A stretch of 64,000 bases of DNA from Symbiodinium natans (Eukaryota; Sar; Dinophyceae; Suessiales; Symbiodiniaceae). The notes under the pieces were generated by a model. The model saw only the letters and a program-made list of their open reading frames with translations, did not search any database and was not told the origin of the DNA. The position numbers were made by a program, and so were the translations under genes. The stretch spans positions 78,501 through 142,500 of the forward strand of contig CAJNDS010000348.1 of NCBI GenBank assembly GCA_905221605.1, written 5' to 3'. Of this stretch, positions 1-10,917 are shown one piece after another (position 1 is the first letter of the stretch; each line of letters starts with the position of its first letter).

Positions 1-1236
1 CAACTATCGTAACTTAACTTAAACTCCTTAGCATAACAAGAGCCCGGTTTCAGGGCAGCGTAGTGTAGAGGCGACCAGCCACCAGAGTCGGTCTCCCAAA
101 CGTTGCGGAAGCCGTTCTGGTGGAAGAAGCTCCTGACAAGCGAGGAGCCCCAGGAGTCCTCGCAAGCAGGCTTCGGGTCTTCCATCTCCAAAAAAGCTTC
201 CGCAGCTTCGCAGGTCATTCCTCTGAGCAAGATGTGCTGCTGGTTCAACAATGCACGGTACCCCGGCAAGTCCTGGGCTCTGAGCAAGCTCAGCATTCGG
301 CGTTTCACTGCTGCCACGAGGACTGGTCCAAGCTTCAAGCGATCCTGCGGCACTGTGAAGATGCCCTCGCCCACCGGACCACATCCGGCGCGAAGGAATG
401 CACAAGTACCCGCCATGAGCTCAACGTCTTTGGGGCTTTTCACCATGATGCAGGAGTGTTGCTGAGCGAGTTCTCCACATGTTCTCCTGGGCTCTTGTTA
501 AGAAACTTAAATTTAAGTTCCCATAGAAAGGAAACCCTACTATTCCTTCAGATCACCCTTGCGGTAGCTTAAATCGATTTCCTTGGCCAGGGCCAAGTCT
601 CTCAAGGCGACACCATCCTCGGGACTGCCACGTCAGAGGCGTGATCAAGTTGCTTGAGTGCGGATTTTCTAATACCGGCACAAGACCAAAGAAGAAGGAA
701 CTCTCTTGCACGTAGGCTGGTATGCTGTTGATGGCATCCAGCAGCTTGCTTCCAGATTCGCCCTCAGGAGAGAAGAGCGATGTCATGCTTCGACTCACCC
801 GATCCTTCTGCGGGCAAGAAAAGTAGTCATACCAGAAAAATAAAGGTTCAGACAGAAGCCGTGATGTTGGCAAGGGCTTTACATGTCCTTCTGCGGCTTC
901 TGAAACAAGTTCCACAGGTATACGTTGCAAGTTGCCCATCTTCATCTCCTGGAGTGCCCCCTGCAACACCCTCATCTGCTTGAACTCTGGGTCGGGGTGG
1001 TTCGGGGCGACCCACTGGTGCGAAACAAACGCGGCTTTGCCCATGGACCCTTTAAAGTCCACCAGCATGTCTTTGGCCTTCAGCACTTCGTGAGGTTCGA
1101 CCTTGGTCATCTCCAGCAAAGTGTCCAGAGAAACCGTGTACATGGGGAAATGCATGGGAACACCATCAGCTCGGCTGGTATGCAAAGACTTTGCATGTTG
1201 GGCCAGAGGAGTCAATGAGGCTCCGCAGCATGCCAT
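1..1236 (-). CDS. SHQW/ankyrin-type protein, 3' end beyond window edge
   Basis: The first exon (about 575-1236) starts at ATG 1236. It carries the motifs AFVSHQW, HPDPEFKQ, FFWYDYFSCPQ, INSIPAYV and RGWCRLE, a set that recurs in many predicted dinoflagellate proteins and loosely recalls TIR-like or heterokaryon-incompatibility folds. After an intron of roughly 90 bp the reading continues in another frame from about position 485 (MVKSPKDVELMAG) to position 1. This part includes GGWSPLHYAAL, the start of an ankyrin repeat. The exact intron borders are not resolved. The function is unknown; ankyrin repeats suggest protein binding. The protein is incomplete because the reading frame is still open at position 1. 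Confidence 0.72.
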
Positions 1237-1291
1237 GGCACCACGGAGTCGAGGGTAGGAAAGTACCTCCCTGCTTTTTCAGGAGCTCACC

Positions 1292-2155
1292 TCTAAACTG
1301 AAAAAAATGCGGCGCCTTCCCCTTCGGGGGGGCCGCAGGCCTGAGCACTCTCTCCCAAAAACAACACCGTGCGCATAACTGTTCGCGACCCTACATACAT
1401 ACCAAAGCACACATACAGAACTCTACCACTAGCTGCAGCTGGTTTCACGAGTCCCTTGCCTTTCCATCGAACTTGCCCCTGCCAGCCGCTAGGGCGCCTC
1501 GGGCAAACACGGGGACAGCTGGCTTCTGATGTGACGGTGCCGGTACTTAATCCCAACGAGTCAAAGTGACAGCCCCTAGACACGAAGCCCTTACATTTAA
1601 ATGCACGTGTCTTATTTGTTCCTTAGCATTCAATATCTTAAGACAGCTTTTCGGACGTTGCAACGTATTAATGTACTGGTGTCCCGTGCAAGCCCAATGT
1701 TGTACAATCACCGTTTCACTCGCTTGCACTGTATGCTTTTTGTACACGCTGAATAGTACGGGTCTTGGAGCGAACGGATGGAAAGGAGCTGGTTTCGGCC
1801 TGGAAACCTGACGTTGGTGCTCCCAGGGTGACTTTTTCTTGCCGTACTTGAGTCTTTTTGTTGCTGCTGCGGACCGCGCGATCAGTGAATCACCCGCAGG
1901 CTTTTTGTTCTCCCCACGCATCTTTTCTTTGCTGTTGCCACGGGGCCTCTTTTATTTTGCTGTTGCTGCGGGTCGAGGGAATCTGACTTTTCCTAGCTGC
2001 GCGTTGTTTCTTCTGTTGCGGCGGGGCGCGGCGTTTTTTTGGCTGCGGGCCGTGCGCGGGCTCGCTCACTCACTCACTCACTCATTCGCGGGCTTCGTTT
2101 TTCCTAGCAGTGGCAGTGGGGGGGCTTGTTTTGTTGTTGCCGCGGGTCGAAACCA

Positions 2156-2201
<46 letters not shown>

Positions 2202-2813
2202 GGTTCCGTCTTATGCCTCTCTCTCTCTCTCTCCCCTCAGCAGCCTTTCAATACCCAATCCAATCTACCCAATCATACATTTATCATTTTCCCACATACC
2301 CGATACCCTGTTTTGCAGGGGGAGCGGTTGCCAAGATGCCGCATATGAGGCCCTGAGACTCATGCAACGTTGCTAGAATGGCTACACAAGAAGCATTCTT
2401 TTGCAGTGCTGAAGTGTCTTCAAGCTTCTGCATGAGTTCTGCCCAAACGTGACAGGACGCGGAGACTCTCAGGCTCATGAGTTGCTGCTGACTGCACTCT
2501 GTTCGAGACTCAGCGCAACTCCTACAACCCTGTGAATTCCGTGGGCTCCAGGCCCAACCGGCCCAGGCGGCTGGGAACTCTCAACCCGAGCCGTGCACGT
2601 GAAAAAGAAAGCTACCGCAAAAACCGCAAAATGAGTCTGACAGGGGCCCCTTCTCAACGCAGCCCCTGTCCCAATTCCTACTACAGCATCCAACACCGCA
2701 CCAGATGTGATTGGCAACCATCACACATGGCAGTGATCTGTCAAGGATTTGAATCCTTTCCTTCTCTTAAAAACAATTCTCTTATGCACTTCATGTGACA
2801 CTGCAATCTGCAA
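1292..2813. other. Intergenic stretch with no supported gene
   Basis: I see no convincing gene here. The stretch holds T-rich and GTTGCTGCGG-like imperfect repeats around 1855-2150, a CA microsatellite and a short CT run. The open frames overlap low-complexity DNA and show no family resemblance. Confidence 0.5.
2158..2198. repeat. CA microsatellite
   Basis: A run of about 20 CA units, followed at about 2217-2234 by a CT run. Open frames across it translate only to Thr-His repeats and are not taken as genes. Confidence 0.95.
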
Positions 2814-4537
2814 TTAAATTGAGAAAGTATCGTCATCATCCGTGCTTCGAGTGGAAGTCGAGCACTGCGATTGCCGCGGGGATGGCTGTGGCTTCCGCTC
2901 GATGTGCCATACGAAGGTCGTGAGTGCTGCGCCCGCAAAAAAGATGATCACTGGCAAAGGGTTGTCTTCGTTTGTCGCTGCTAAGCTAATTCCCAGCGGC
3001 AGCCACAGTGAGCAAACACCAAGACAAGAGAGTGGCGCGACCATGAAGACGGCCAACCAGCGAGAGAACATACGCTTCTCGATCAAGGTGCCTAAAGTCC
3101 AGAGCCAAATGCTGATCTTCAGTGAAAAGAGTAGGGCCAAGCCGACAATGCCCCATGTGACAAAGTGTCTCAAGCTCCAGATAGAGATGACAGGTCGGTG
3201 GTCAATCGTCTCGGCCCAAAGCGCGATGAAGTCTGCCAACCAAGGCACAATGCTAAAAACGGCCGTGTAAACAACATAATGAAATGGCAAGCCGATTCCC
3301 ATTCCATTCGCAATTTTGGGGGCCACACTCTGACGAACAGATGCACTGAACCGCTCCAAATGCGGATCAGACCCGTCTTCTTTCTTAGTCCCCCACCAAT
3401 CTTGGATGGTTTCGTAAACGAGCTGGCGGTCACAGGGGAGTGGCTCACCGCTGCGAGGGTGCACGTGCGAGTGACTACAACAGTAGCACTTCGAATCTTG
3501 GACTCGGAAGTTCTGGAGTTGCCTGGGTACCTCTTGAAGCTCAAACATCAGCCCTATGCCAACGTAGAAGGACAGCGGAACAAGCAGAGAACAGAAACCC
3601 AACATGGCTGTTGTAAGGGTCATGGTAGCACCCCCTCCCCAGCTTCCAAGCACACCATACCTGATCAACAAGAAGTAATAGCTTGCCAGCAAGTGCCAGC
3701 ACCCAGCCACCATCAGCAGGAGTAGGGTTGTCTTCTGTGGAATGATCCGCAGTCTGTTCAAGGAAGCCCTATCTCTCAAAAATGTTGAGATTTCGAAAAC
3801 GCACCAGAGGCGTGACCTTGGTCCGTGCTATCAGGCAAGGAAGGAGAAAGTGGTACTTTGTATGGGCCACGGCTAAGTTTTAGACTGTTAGGAGACCCAA
3901 CAACCAAAAAGTAGAAGGATCCGTCGCGCTGACCGAGTGACAGGTACTGAGGGCTGAGCAGCACGACCAGTTCCCGGGAGCTCAGGAGGAAGGCACCAAG
4001 GCTCTGAATGCCCTCCTGCTTCAAGTCCTCGTCGTGCTGCGCCACGCAAAGTTTGTCCAGGAAAACGACGAGGGGTCGACAGAACATGGTCCGTATGCGC
4101 TGCCAGAACGAAAAGATGAAAAAGTAGACTGCGTAGACAATCGACAATGTCCATGCCTGGTCTGGGATCACTCGATGTGCTCGCAATGTGCCCACCAGCA
4201 CGCTCACCAGGAATGAGATAGCAAAGGCAGGTCCTGAGTTGAAAACCATGAGCAGGGATAGGAACTTCAACCAGCGGGATGATGCCCAGTCGTGGCTCAG
4301 AAATGCGTCGTAGGCTTTCGTGGGCCGACTGAGCTGGTAGTTCTTGGGGTTCACATTGAACATGCCTTGATCAGGGGCCCTCCAATGTTTGCCCCAGTAG
4401 GACAGTGCTACATGTAACGGGACCCCACGAAGCAGCTCTGGTCGTGCCACAGTACGAAGTGATCTCTGCTGTACCACGGACGATGTACTGCGTGTTGTGG
4501 ACTGCGCGGTGACGGCATCTTCGTCCATGACGCTCAC
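2814..4537 (-). CDS. TIR-like multi-pass membrane protein, two exons
   Basis: Exon 1 is 4537-3942 and exon 2 is 3816-2814; the 125-bp intron 3817-3941 begins GTCAC and ends AAG. Splicing restores the run YLSRLWC followed by FEISTFLR, and gives 532 residues. The N-terminal half holds AYDAFLSHDW, FLDKLCVAQHDEDLK and SRELVVLLSPQYLS, which resemble the first strands of a TIR domain with a helix pair inserted (about residues 105-155). Exon 2 encodes further hydrophobic segments, a Cys/His stretch (CYCCSHSHVH) and a Ser/Asp-rich tail. The family is frequent in Symbiodiniaceae. The likely location is a membrane with a cytosolic TIR-like module; substrate and role are unknown. The upstream 50 bp show no clear promoter. 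Confidence 0.85.
3817..3941 (-). other. GT-AG intron of the TIR-like gene
   Basis: The sequence GTCAC occurs at both the exon-intron and the intron-exon border, so the splice position is ambiguous from sequence identity alone. Placing it so that the intron starts GT and ends AG keeps the frame. Confidence 0.85.
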
Positions 4538-5173
4538 GAACCATGAAAATCTTCAAACGAACTCCACAGCCCGTGCCTTGCCTTGACTACTATCCTGCTT
4601 TCATGCTTCTTTAGGGTTTCTGTAGTTCTGGTGTCCATTTGCTTTCATTGCTTCTTCGACTCAAAGTTCCTTGTCGGCAGTTGGAAACGGCATGTGGGAG
4701 GAACAAATCCTCACAGAAGCATCCTCTCTGGCTGGAGCTACAGTGCTCGGAGCAACAGGAAGCGTCAAACCGAATATCATTTCCCTGGATGTCAAATGCA
4801 ATATGCGCCAAAACCCTTTTCTATACGTTATCCTTGGGTCCGGCCTTGGGAGTGCGCTTTCGTGTGATGACAAGAAGCATCGAGGTTCTCCTCAGACTTC
4901 GGGGAGTTGCTCATATGCTTGGGACACTGTGGGGTGTAAGGATGGTATCCACCACCACTCGTGATCACCTTCCTGGACGAGTGGAGCTTCGGCAGTGCGG
5001 GCAGCACCATGAAGGAGAGTCAACCACGCGCGAAAGCCTCACAGCGCAGTGCCAGTTCTGCAGGGGGGATGCGCGACTTACCCGCGGTACGGTGGAGAAG
5101 CCTGCGCGGAGCAAGATGGAAGAGTTTTTTTCTTCCACACGCCTTTTTCCGCCGCCAGGAAGGTCTCGTGGGC

Positions 5174-7260
5174 CTAAGGCCGCAGCGGCGGGAGGCCGGG
5201 TCCAGCGCAGTCAGCCAGCGCCAAGACGGCCTCCAGAGCAGGCGCCGCGCCAAAGCCGGCGGGTTGCAGTCCCGCCGCGGTTGGGCCCAAGGCAGTCTCG
5301 GCCACGGCCACTTGCACCGCGACGGACAACAACCCCCACCACCGACGCGCCCAGCCGCACGCCGTGCTGCGGCGCACAGCAGCGGGGGCGCGGCAGCCCC
5401 GCAACCGCGTCAAGGTCCGCAGGAAGTCGCGGGCCTGGTCGTTCCAGCGCCCGCCAACCTCATTGCCGAGGACTAGCAAGCGCTGGGGCCCGGGCCCGCA
5501 CAGCTCGGGGTAAGCGGCTTGCTTCCGGCGCTCGGCATGGCGCAGCGAGACTTTTTTTTTTTTCCGCACACTTTTTGCGCCTGCGGGTGCGAGTCTCAGT
5601 CGGGGGGCAGGGCAGGGCGGCCTACTGTGGGCGGGCGGGCAGGCGGCTGGCCTGGGTGGGGAGGTCCCATCGGCCGTCAGCCAAGAGCTCATGCAGCGGC
5701 GGCGCTGCCTGCTCCCCGTGCAGCTCGGCAGCGGGTGGGAGCTCGAGCAAGGAACTCGCGTAGGCGCGCTGGGACGCGACAGCGAGCAGTGCAGCCCACC
5801 GTGCGACCCAGGCGGCCTGCGCAGCCGGTCGGAGGTGTGCCGGCACGGCGGCGGCCCGCTGGCGGGCGAGCAGGCGCAGCAGCGTCGCAGCCTCTGCGCC
5901 AAAGCGGCCGGCGAGACTCCGTCAGATGTGGCTGCGCGGGGGTGCGGTTCTCCCTCGCGCGTGAGGGGCGATACCATGGTGGCATCGCAGCAAAGGGCGC
6001 CACCCCAGCTCGTGGCCCCGTAGACCACCAGGTCCAGGCGGCGCTGGTCCCCCGTCCGCACTCCCGGCGCGGTGGTCCTCGCCAGCAGCTGCTGTGGGGC
6101 GACCTGGCCCTCCGTGCCAACGGCCTCGCGAGCAACGCGGACCCATGCGCGCTCCACGATTTTGGCCCGGCGCGCCAAGAGGCCCGTGCGCGGGCACGCC
6201 AAAGCGTGGTCACCGAACGGGTCGATTCGGCGGCCACAGCCGTGCGCCCCTGCGCCCCCGCACCGGTTTGGAGCGAAAGGCAGGGGCAGGCGGAGTCGGC
6301 GCCGCAAGGCGATTTGCATGGCCGGCGGCGAGAGTGTCAAACCTGGCTCGGAGGGGACCGTCGAGAGCCAAGCTGCCGACTGCTGGCCGGCTTGGGAGCG
6401 CAGCAGGGCTTGGCGGCTGGGGGTCAGGGAGGGCAGCAGCACGCAGTCGCGGCAGTAGAGGTTGCGAGTCTGCGACGCGAGCCGTTGCCAGCCATCAGGT
6501 CCGGCTTCGTTCTCGTCCGGCGCGTTTGGGCGGGCGCCACCAGCCAGTGCGGACCAGGAAGGGCAGTCGGTCCATCCCTCAGCTTGGAAAGTGGCTTTGG
6601 CGTCCGCGGCACTGCGCACGCAAGGCGCGGTGCTGGCCAGGGGCTGCTCCAAGGCCGCCCCGCAGGACTGTGCGGCTTCGGGGCAGCGGGCCTGGATGAC
6701 GCGCAGGGCATCGGCCCACCCGGCCCAGTATGCGGGCAGCGCTCCACGGGTCGTGGCCGCAAGCCGAGCCCGCCAAGCGCGGCGGGAAGGAATGCCAACG
6801 CTCGTGCATCGCGCTCGAGGTTTTGGGGCGCACCCCCCAAGCAGCGCATCAGCGTGTCCCACAACGCTACGTCATGCGCGACTGCGTAGGCTGCGACGTG
6901 GTTGGGAGGGACGTTCCTGATCGCGTGGTTGGCGCGCGGCGAGGCGCATTGGGCGAGCAGAAGCCAGGCGCACTGGAGGTCCGGGAGCTCTGGGAGTTGA
7001 TCGAGCAAGAGCTGCTCTTCGCGCATGCGTCCCTCCGACCAGGCCCGTGAGAAATCCAGATGGCCGATGGGGGTGCCCAGGACGACGACGCCGCGTGCGG
7101 CGGGGGGTAGGTCCCCTCGCCAAACCTCCTCCCCCGGGTCTGCCACGCCTCCTGGCGCGGGCCCGCTCGCGAAGCGAAACACCCGCGTTTTGCCCTCGTT
7201 GGATGCTATGCCGCAGTGAGCCTCGACGGCCTCGACGACCACATCGCGCGCTGGGCGGGC
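5174..7260 (-). pseudogene. Non-LTR retrotransposon remnant: RT C-terminus plus zinc-knuckle/endonuclease-like domain
   Basis: Read on minus, the first block (7242 to about 6780) carries GIASNEGKTRVFRF, VVVLGTPIGHLDF and LPDLQCAWLLLAQCASPRANH, as found after the reverse transcriptase core. The second block (6862-5174) carries CGGAGAHGCGRRIDPFGDHALACP and then RRLDLVVYG. This pattern, a Cys/His knuckle followed by an R-x-D-L-V motif, is the layout of the restriction-like endonuclease of R2-type elements; that assignment is by analogy. The pieces lie in different frames, so the copy is broken. Base composition is strongly GC-rich compared with the host genes. The 3' end, including poly-A-like runs read on minus at about 5120 and 5550, is disordered. 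Confidence 0.75.
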
Positions 7261-7419
7261 AAAAGTTTCCAGCCTCGGAGCTCTTGCTGCGGCGACGTTC
7301 GCTCTGAGAATAGCTCGAGTCCTGTCCGCATGACCGTGCGAAGGGCCCCACGCAGGCGGGCGGGGACTCGTTGAAGGGTGGGAGTGCGGCAGCGGAAGGT
7401 GTCTTCGAGGCAGATGTCA

Positions 7420-8500
7420 TCTAAGGAAGCTAAGCCAATGCGAATGGATATGGAACTTTAAATATCGGGCTTTGTGCACGACGGCAGTCGTGGAAGCTTG
7501 CATCCGTATGTGCTTGCCGCACAATGGAGAAAAAACAAACGCAAGCGCCGACTTCACAGTACACGGAACTGTCAGCCTCCTTACGCTCCACCATGCGTCA
7601 CTTACATGTTGCTGCACGGGCGACACCTTTGAATGAATGGCTGCTCTAGTGACTACGGGCTCTTGCGCATACAACATGATCCAACTGCGGACTGACTCTC
7701 TCTGCAACAGGAACCATCGAATTGTTGGAGTTTGCATGGTCCATGTGCATGCAACACCGTCCGTTAACATGACGCTGCACGAACCATTGCACGCATGCAA
7801 GTGTTTGCTGAGGTTTGGCGGAGCTGCTATTGGAACATCTTTGCAGTCAATTGCGCCAAACTGGGCTGGTGCCTTTATCTACGGGCTTTGCTGGAAGCAT
7901 GCATCGGTCGTGAATCGCCCTCAGGGCCTCCGCCTGACAAATTCTGCAAGCCGCTCTGCATTAGTTATACAAAGCTGAACGTGTTGTGAAAGGATGCTAG
8001 CTTTGAAAGCGTTGTCACAATTGCGGGCTGATGCTCATTTCTCGCGGTTCTTCAAGGGATTCGTAGGGAAGCAGCTGATACTCCACATCAGCGGACAGGT
8101 TGTCCAGGTCCGAGATGAAGGTCACCGCGAAGGCATGCAGCGCGAAGTCACTCGCACTCCCCGAGGTCACAATAAAGATCCGATAGAGGCTGTTGGCCAT
8201 GTAGCCTCGTGCTTGTGGAACGTGACACATCCCTCTTCTGGGTGCAAAAGGAAGCGGGGCAGGGTGGCAGAGGTAAACAGCAACTAGGGATATCAGTCGC
8301 TAGCGCCTTCCGCACCAAGTCACACATGCAGAAACGGAGCACGACTTCTGCCTGGCTGAGCCGCGGGGATGTCGTATTGCCTTCCCCTTCCGATAGCGGC
8401 TCCTGCCTCTGGTGGCCTGCGAGTCATTTATGCGCACGGTCCAGCGACTTTCGGACAGGTTCATGTCCCGGAGGTACACATGCTGGGCCACCCTGGCCCC
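7420..8500. other. Unassigned spacer between retroelement fragments
   Basis: No open frame here shows a recognisable domain. The composition is close to average for the window, unlike the GC-rich retroelement DNA on each side. Confidence 0.4.
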
Positions 8501-8504
8501 AGCT

Positions 8505-9110
8505 TCACGGCAAATGCGTGCTGCAGCAACCTCGAGAGGGTACCCCCGCGGGCCCAGAACTCCACTGCGCTGCGCGATGATCCCCCAAAACGTCCAGGGT
8601 GGCGCCACAGCGGCAACGCCTGGCCGTGACTGGCAGCGGGAGGCGCAGCCGTCGGAGTAGCACCACTCGGAACGTCTCACTCGTCAAGTGCAACTCCGGG
8701 CAGGTGGGTATCACCGTCAAAACGCGGCCGGCCAAGGGCCCGGCCTGCGAGTGGAGCAGTGCCTGAGCAGCAGGGTCCAGTTGGTTCATCAAGCCTGCTT
8801 GCTCATCCACCGCCACCGCCTCGCATGCCAGGCGCTGCCAGACACGCATGAACAACTCCGGGTCGCCATGTCCGGCGCTGCCTCCCCGGCTACCACCGCA
8901 CCCCAAGTGTGCAGCTCCGCATCCAGGGTACGGAGAAACGCCTCGGCCTGTGAGGCCTCCGAGACCGCCCGGCCGGCACCAGCTCCCCCTAGCCCAAGCC
9001 GCCACACGAGGTCGTTGGCCAGGTCACGGTGCCGGTCACGAATGACAGGGAGGGTGTCCGCCCATGAAGCCCAGTAAGCTGCCTGTCGCAGCCGGCTCGC
9101 CATGTCGTTG
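8505..9110 (-). pseudogene. Second copy of the same retroelement C-terminal region
   Basis: The minus frame carries ALLHSQAGPLAGRVLTVIPT, VVLLRRLRLPLP and CRCGATLDVLGDH. These match in order the blocks LLRSQAG, IALRRRLRLPLP and CG-DPFGDH of the copy at 5174-6862, so the two derive from one family. This copy breaks down soon after the GDH motif and runs upstream directly into a different LINE-like fragment. Confidence 0.7.
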
Positions 9111-9735
9111 TAAAGCAAAATTTGCCTGCCAGTTGCTTTCTGTGCAATTTGACAACAGCCGCGGCCCAATTGGGAATTCGCAACATTTGGAAAGCGAAGT
9201 TGTACTGACGTTGTGCAAGCTGGCGAGACCAGGTGTCCACAGGGTGTATGTGCAACGCTGCAGTCAGTCTGTGTTTCATGCGACTCATAGTGCTGTGCCA
9301 ATCTTCGTTTGCAACTCGCACCCAGCCAACCACAGAGCGAAGCATTCGTCGTTGCACTGCATCCAGTGCATGAATTTGTGATAGAGTCAACGGCAATACG
9401 TGTAATCCAAACAGAACGGTTGGAGTCAATACTGTATCGAAACATTTCAATGTCAATGCGATGGACACATGTTTGTTTGTAAGAATATGACGGTGTTTCC
9501 GAAACTTTGCCCATCCCACTTGGAACCTATGCTTGAGTTCTGTCTGACTGCGGCTTCGAAAATCCGCACTGATATGTCCCCAGTAAGCTGAGTGGCGTTG
9601 CTTCTCCGCAAACCCGAGTCCCAGTCTGGCCGTGCTGAGGGGGAGCTGTGCTCGACGGGCGCTAAGGTCGGGGAGGGGCATTTCACCATGCCCCCCCGCC
9701 AGCAGCCTCGCGGCAGCGCAGGACCGCGGCATCAT
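9036..9735 (-). pseudogene. LINE-like fragment, region after the reverse transcriptase core
   Basis: The minus frame starting at 9735 reads FRSRSQTELKHRFQVGWAKF, then TVLFGLHVLPLT, LDAVQRRMLRSVVGWVR, EDWHSTMSRMK and WSRQLAQRQYNFAFQ. This order of motifs is typical of the thumb and post-RT segment of LINE elements found in many eukaryotes. No catalytic YADD box is present, so only the 3' part is retained. The fragment abuts the other retroelement piece at about 9100, which suggests insertion of one element into another. Confidence 0.65.
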
Positions 9736-9769
9736 AGGGGGTTCTACGTCTGTATGTAGGGGGGTGGGA

Positions 9770-9796
9770 CCCCCATTTCAGCTGCTGAAATGGGGG
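9770..9796. repeat. Perfect 13-bp inverted repeat with 1-base spacer
   Basis: The arms 9770-9782 and 9784-9796 are exact reverse complements (CCCCCATTTCAGC and GCTGAAATGGGGG) around a single T. The motif CTGAAATGGGGGG recurs at about 9868-9880, and GCTGAAAT occurs again near 10255 and 10302. The region therefore looks like a small inverted-repeat element of about 500 bp between two retroelement fragments. Confidence 0.85.
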
Positions 9797-10316
9797 GGTG
9801 AGGGGCTGAGATGCAGGGGTGCAGCCCCATTTCCGGGAGCAGCCCCGGGGTGCAGGGTTTCTTTGCTGAAATGGGGGGGTCCGGGTTTCACCTCTTGAAG
9901 AGAGAATCTTGAGACAGCTTTGCCGGTGTCTCATGTTAAAGGCCGGCAACCAGGGGAATGGGTAAAACAGTCCCTGTGTTACACCCCGGACATAGGAAAG
10001 TGTTTTCACAAGGGTGCCTCCTGGGGTCTGCGAAGCACCCTTAATTTTGTTAGGGAATGGCTCTGCGCTGCATGCAGCACTCCTATATGCATTTCAGTGT
10101 GAGACACGGTGAGACGAACCTTTCCCAGGCCATGTCGTTTGGGGTTTCGGCCATGAGTCCAGGCCGGTCCAGGTATCTGGGCATAGGGTTTGGGAAGATC
10201 CTGTCGGGGCTTCGGGCCTGCTGTGCTGTACACGATATGGTTGCTGCGAGGTTGGCTGAAATGCCCAGTGCAGGGGGGTATTTCATCTACACAGACCTTG
10301 GCTGAAATCGTGTAGA

Positions 10317-10333
10317 GGGGGTTCGAGACCCCC
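10317..10333 (+). repeat. tRNA T-arm-like hairpin
   Basis: GGGGG, a 7-base loop TTCGAGA, then CCCCC. The 5-bp stem and 7-base loop match a tRNA T arm, including the TTCGA core of a pol III B box. No complete tRNA is visible around it, so it may be the end of a tRNA-derived repeat. Confidence 0.45.
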
Positions 10334-10358
10334 CAAAAAAACTGGCACGTACGACCCC

Positions 10359-10890
10359 CTATGCGGCATCATGCTTGGCGGCGAAGTCTGCCGTGTCGGA
10401 GGGCGGCACGGTCCGTACCAAGTAGTACAGCAGCAACAGCCATGTTGACTGCAGGTGGGGCACGTGCGGGAGTTGCTGGAGCAGGCAATCCTGTTTGCGC
10501 AAACGCTGCGCGAGCTTTTCGGCGACGAACTCCCGGCTTCCGATACACCACGCCCTGCTGGGCTTCTGCGAGCGCCCAACTTCCGGTCCAACAGGGGTTG
10601 GCAGGGTCCTCGGTGGGGAGCTGGGCGAGCAGCCCTGGTGGTTCTTCACCTGCGGAGTTCCACGCACGCGTCTTGCCCAGACGCACCTGGATGTTCGTGT
10701 GGCGTGCGAGGGCTTCCCGAACGTGGCCGAACTGGCTCGCGGTGCGATCGAGGGAACCCGTCTGTGCTGGCCCAGGGCGAACAGGCAAGGCATCAACGGA
10801 TCACCTTGCTCTCCGCCTTCCCCTTGCCGCACTTCGTGAGCCCGGCCCTGCTCGTCATAAAAGATGTAAACGGACTGTAAACGCATGGGG
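10359..10890 (-). pseudogene. Reverse transcriptase fragment (motif B region), frameshifted
   Basis: On minus, FYDEQGRAHEVRQGEGGEQG followed by DPLMPCLFALGQH is the QGDPL motif B region of the reverse transcriptase. It continues in a second frame with ALARHTNIQVRLGKTRAWN, and then returns to the first frame with LPHVPHLQSTWLLLLYYLVRT. At least two frame changes separate these blocks. It belongs to the same family as the piece at 12.2 kb. Its 5' side is replaced by the satellite array. Confidence 0.75.
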
Positions 10891-10917
10891 CCAAGAGGAA
10901 CTCGCGGCGTTGCGCGC

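Noticed and set aside
5519-6889. Plus frame of 456 codons
   Set aside because: It is a GC-rich shadow of the retroelement remnant coded on minus.
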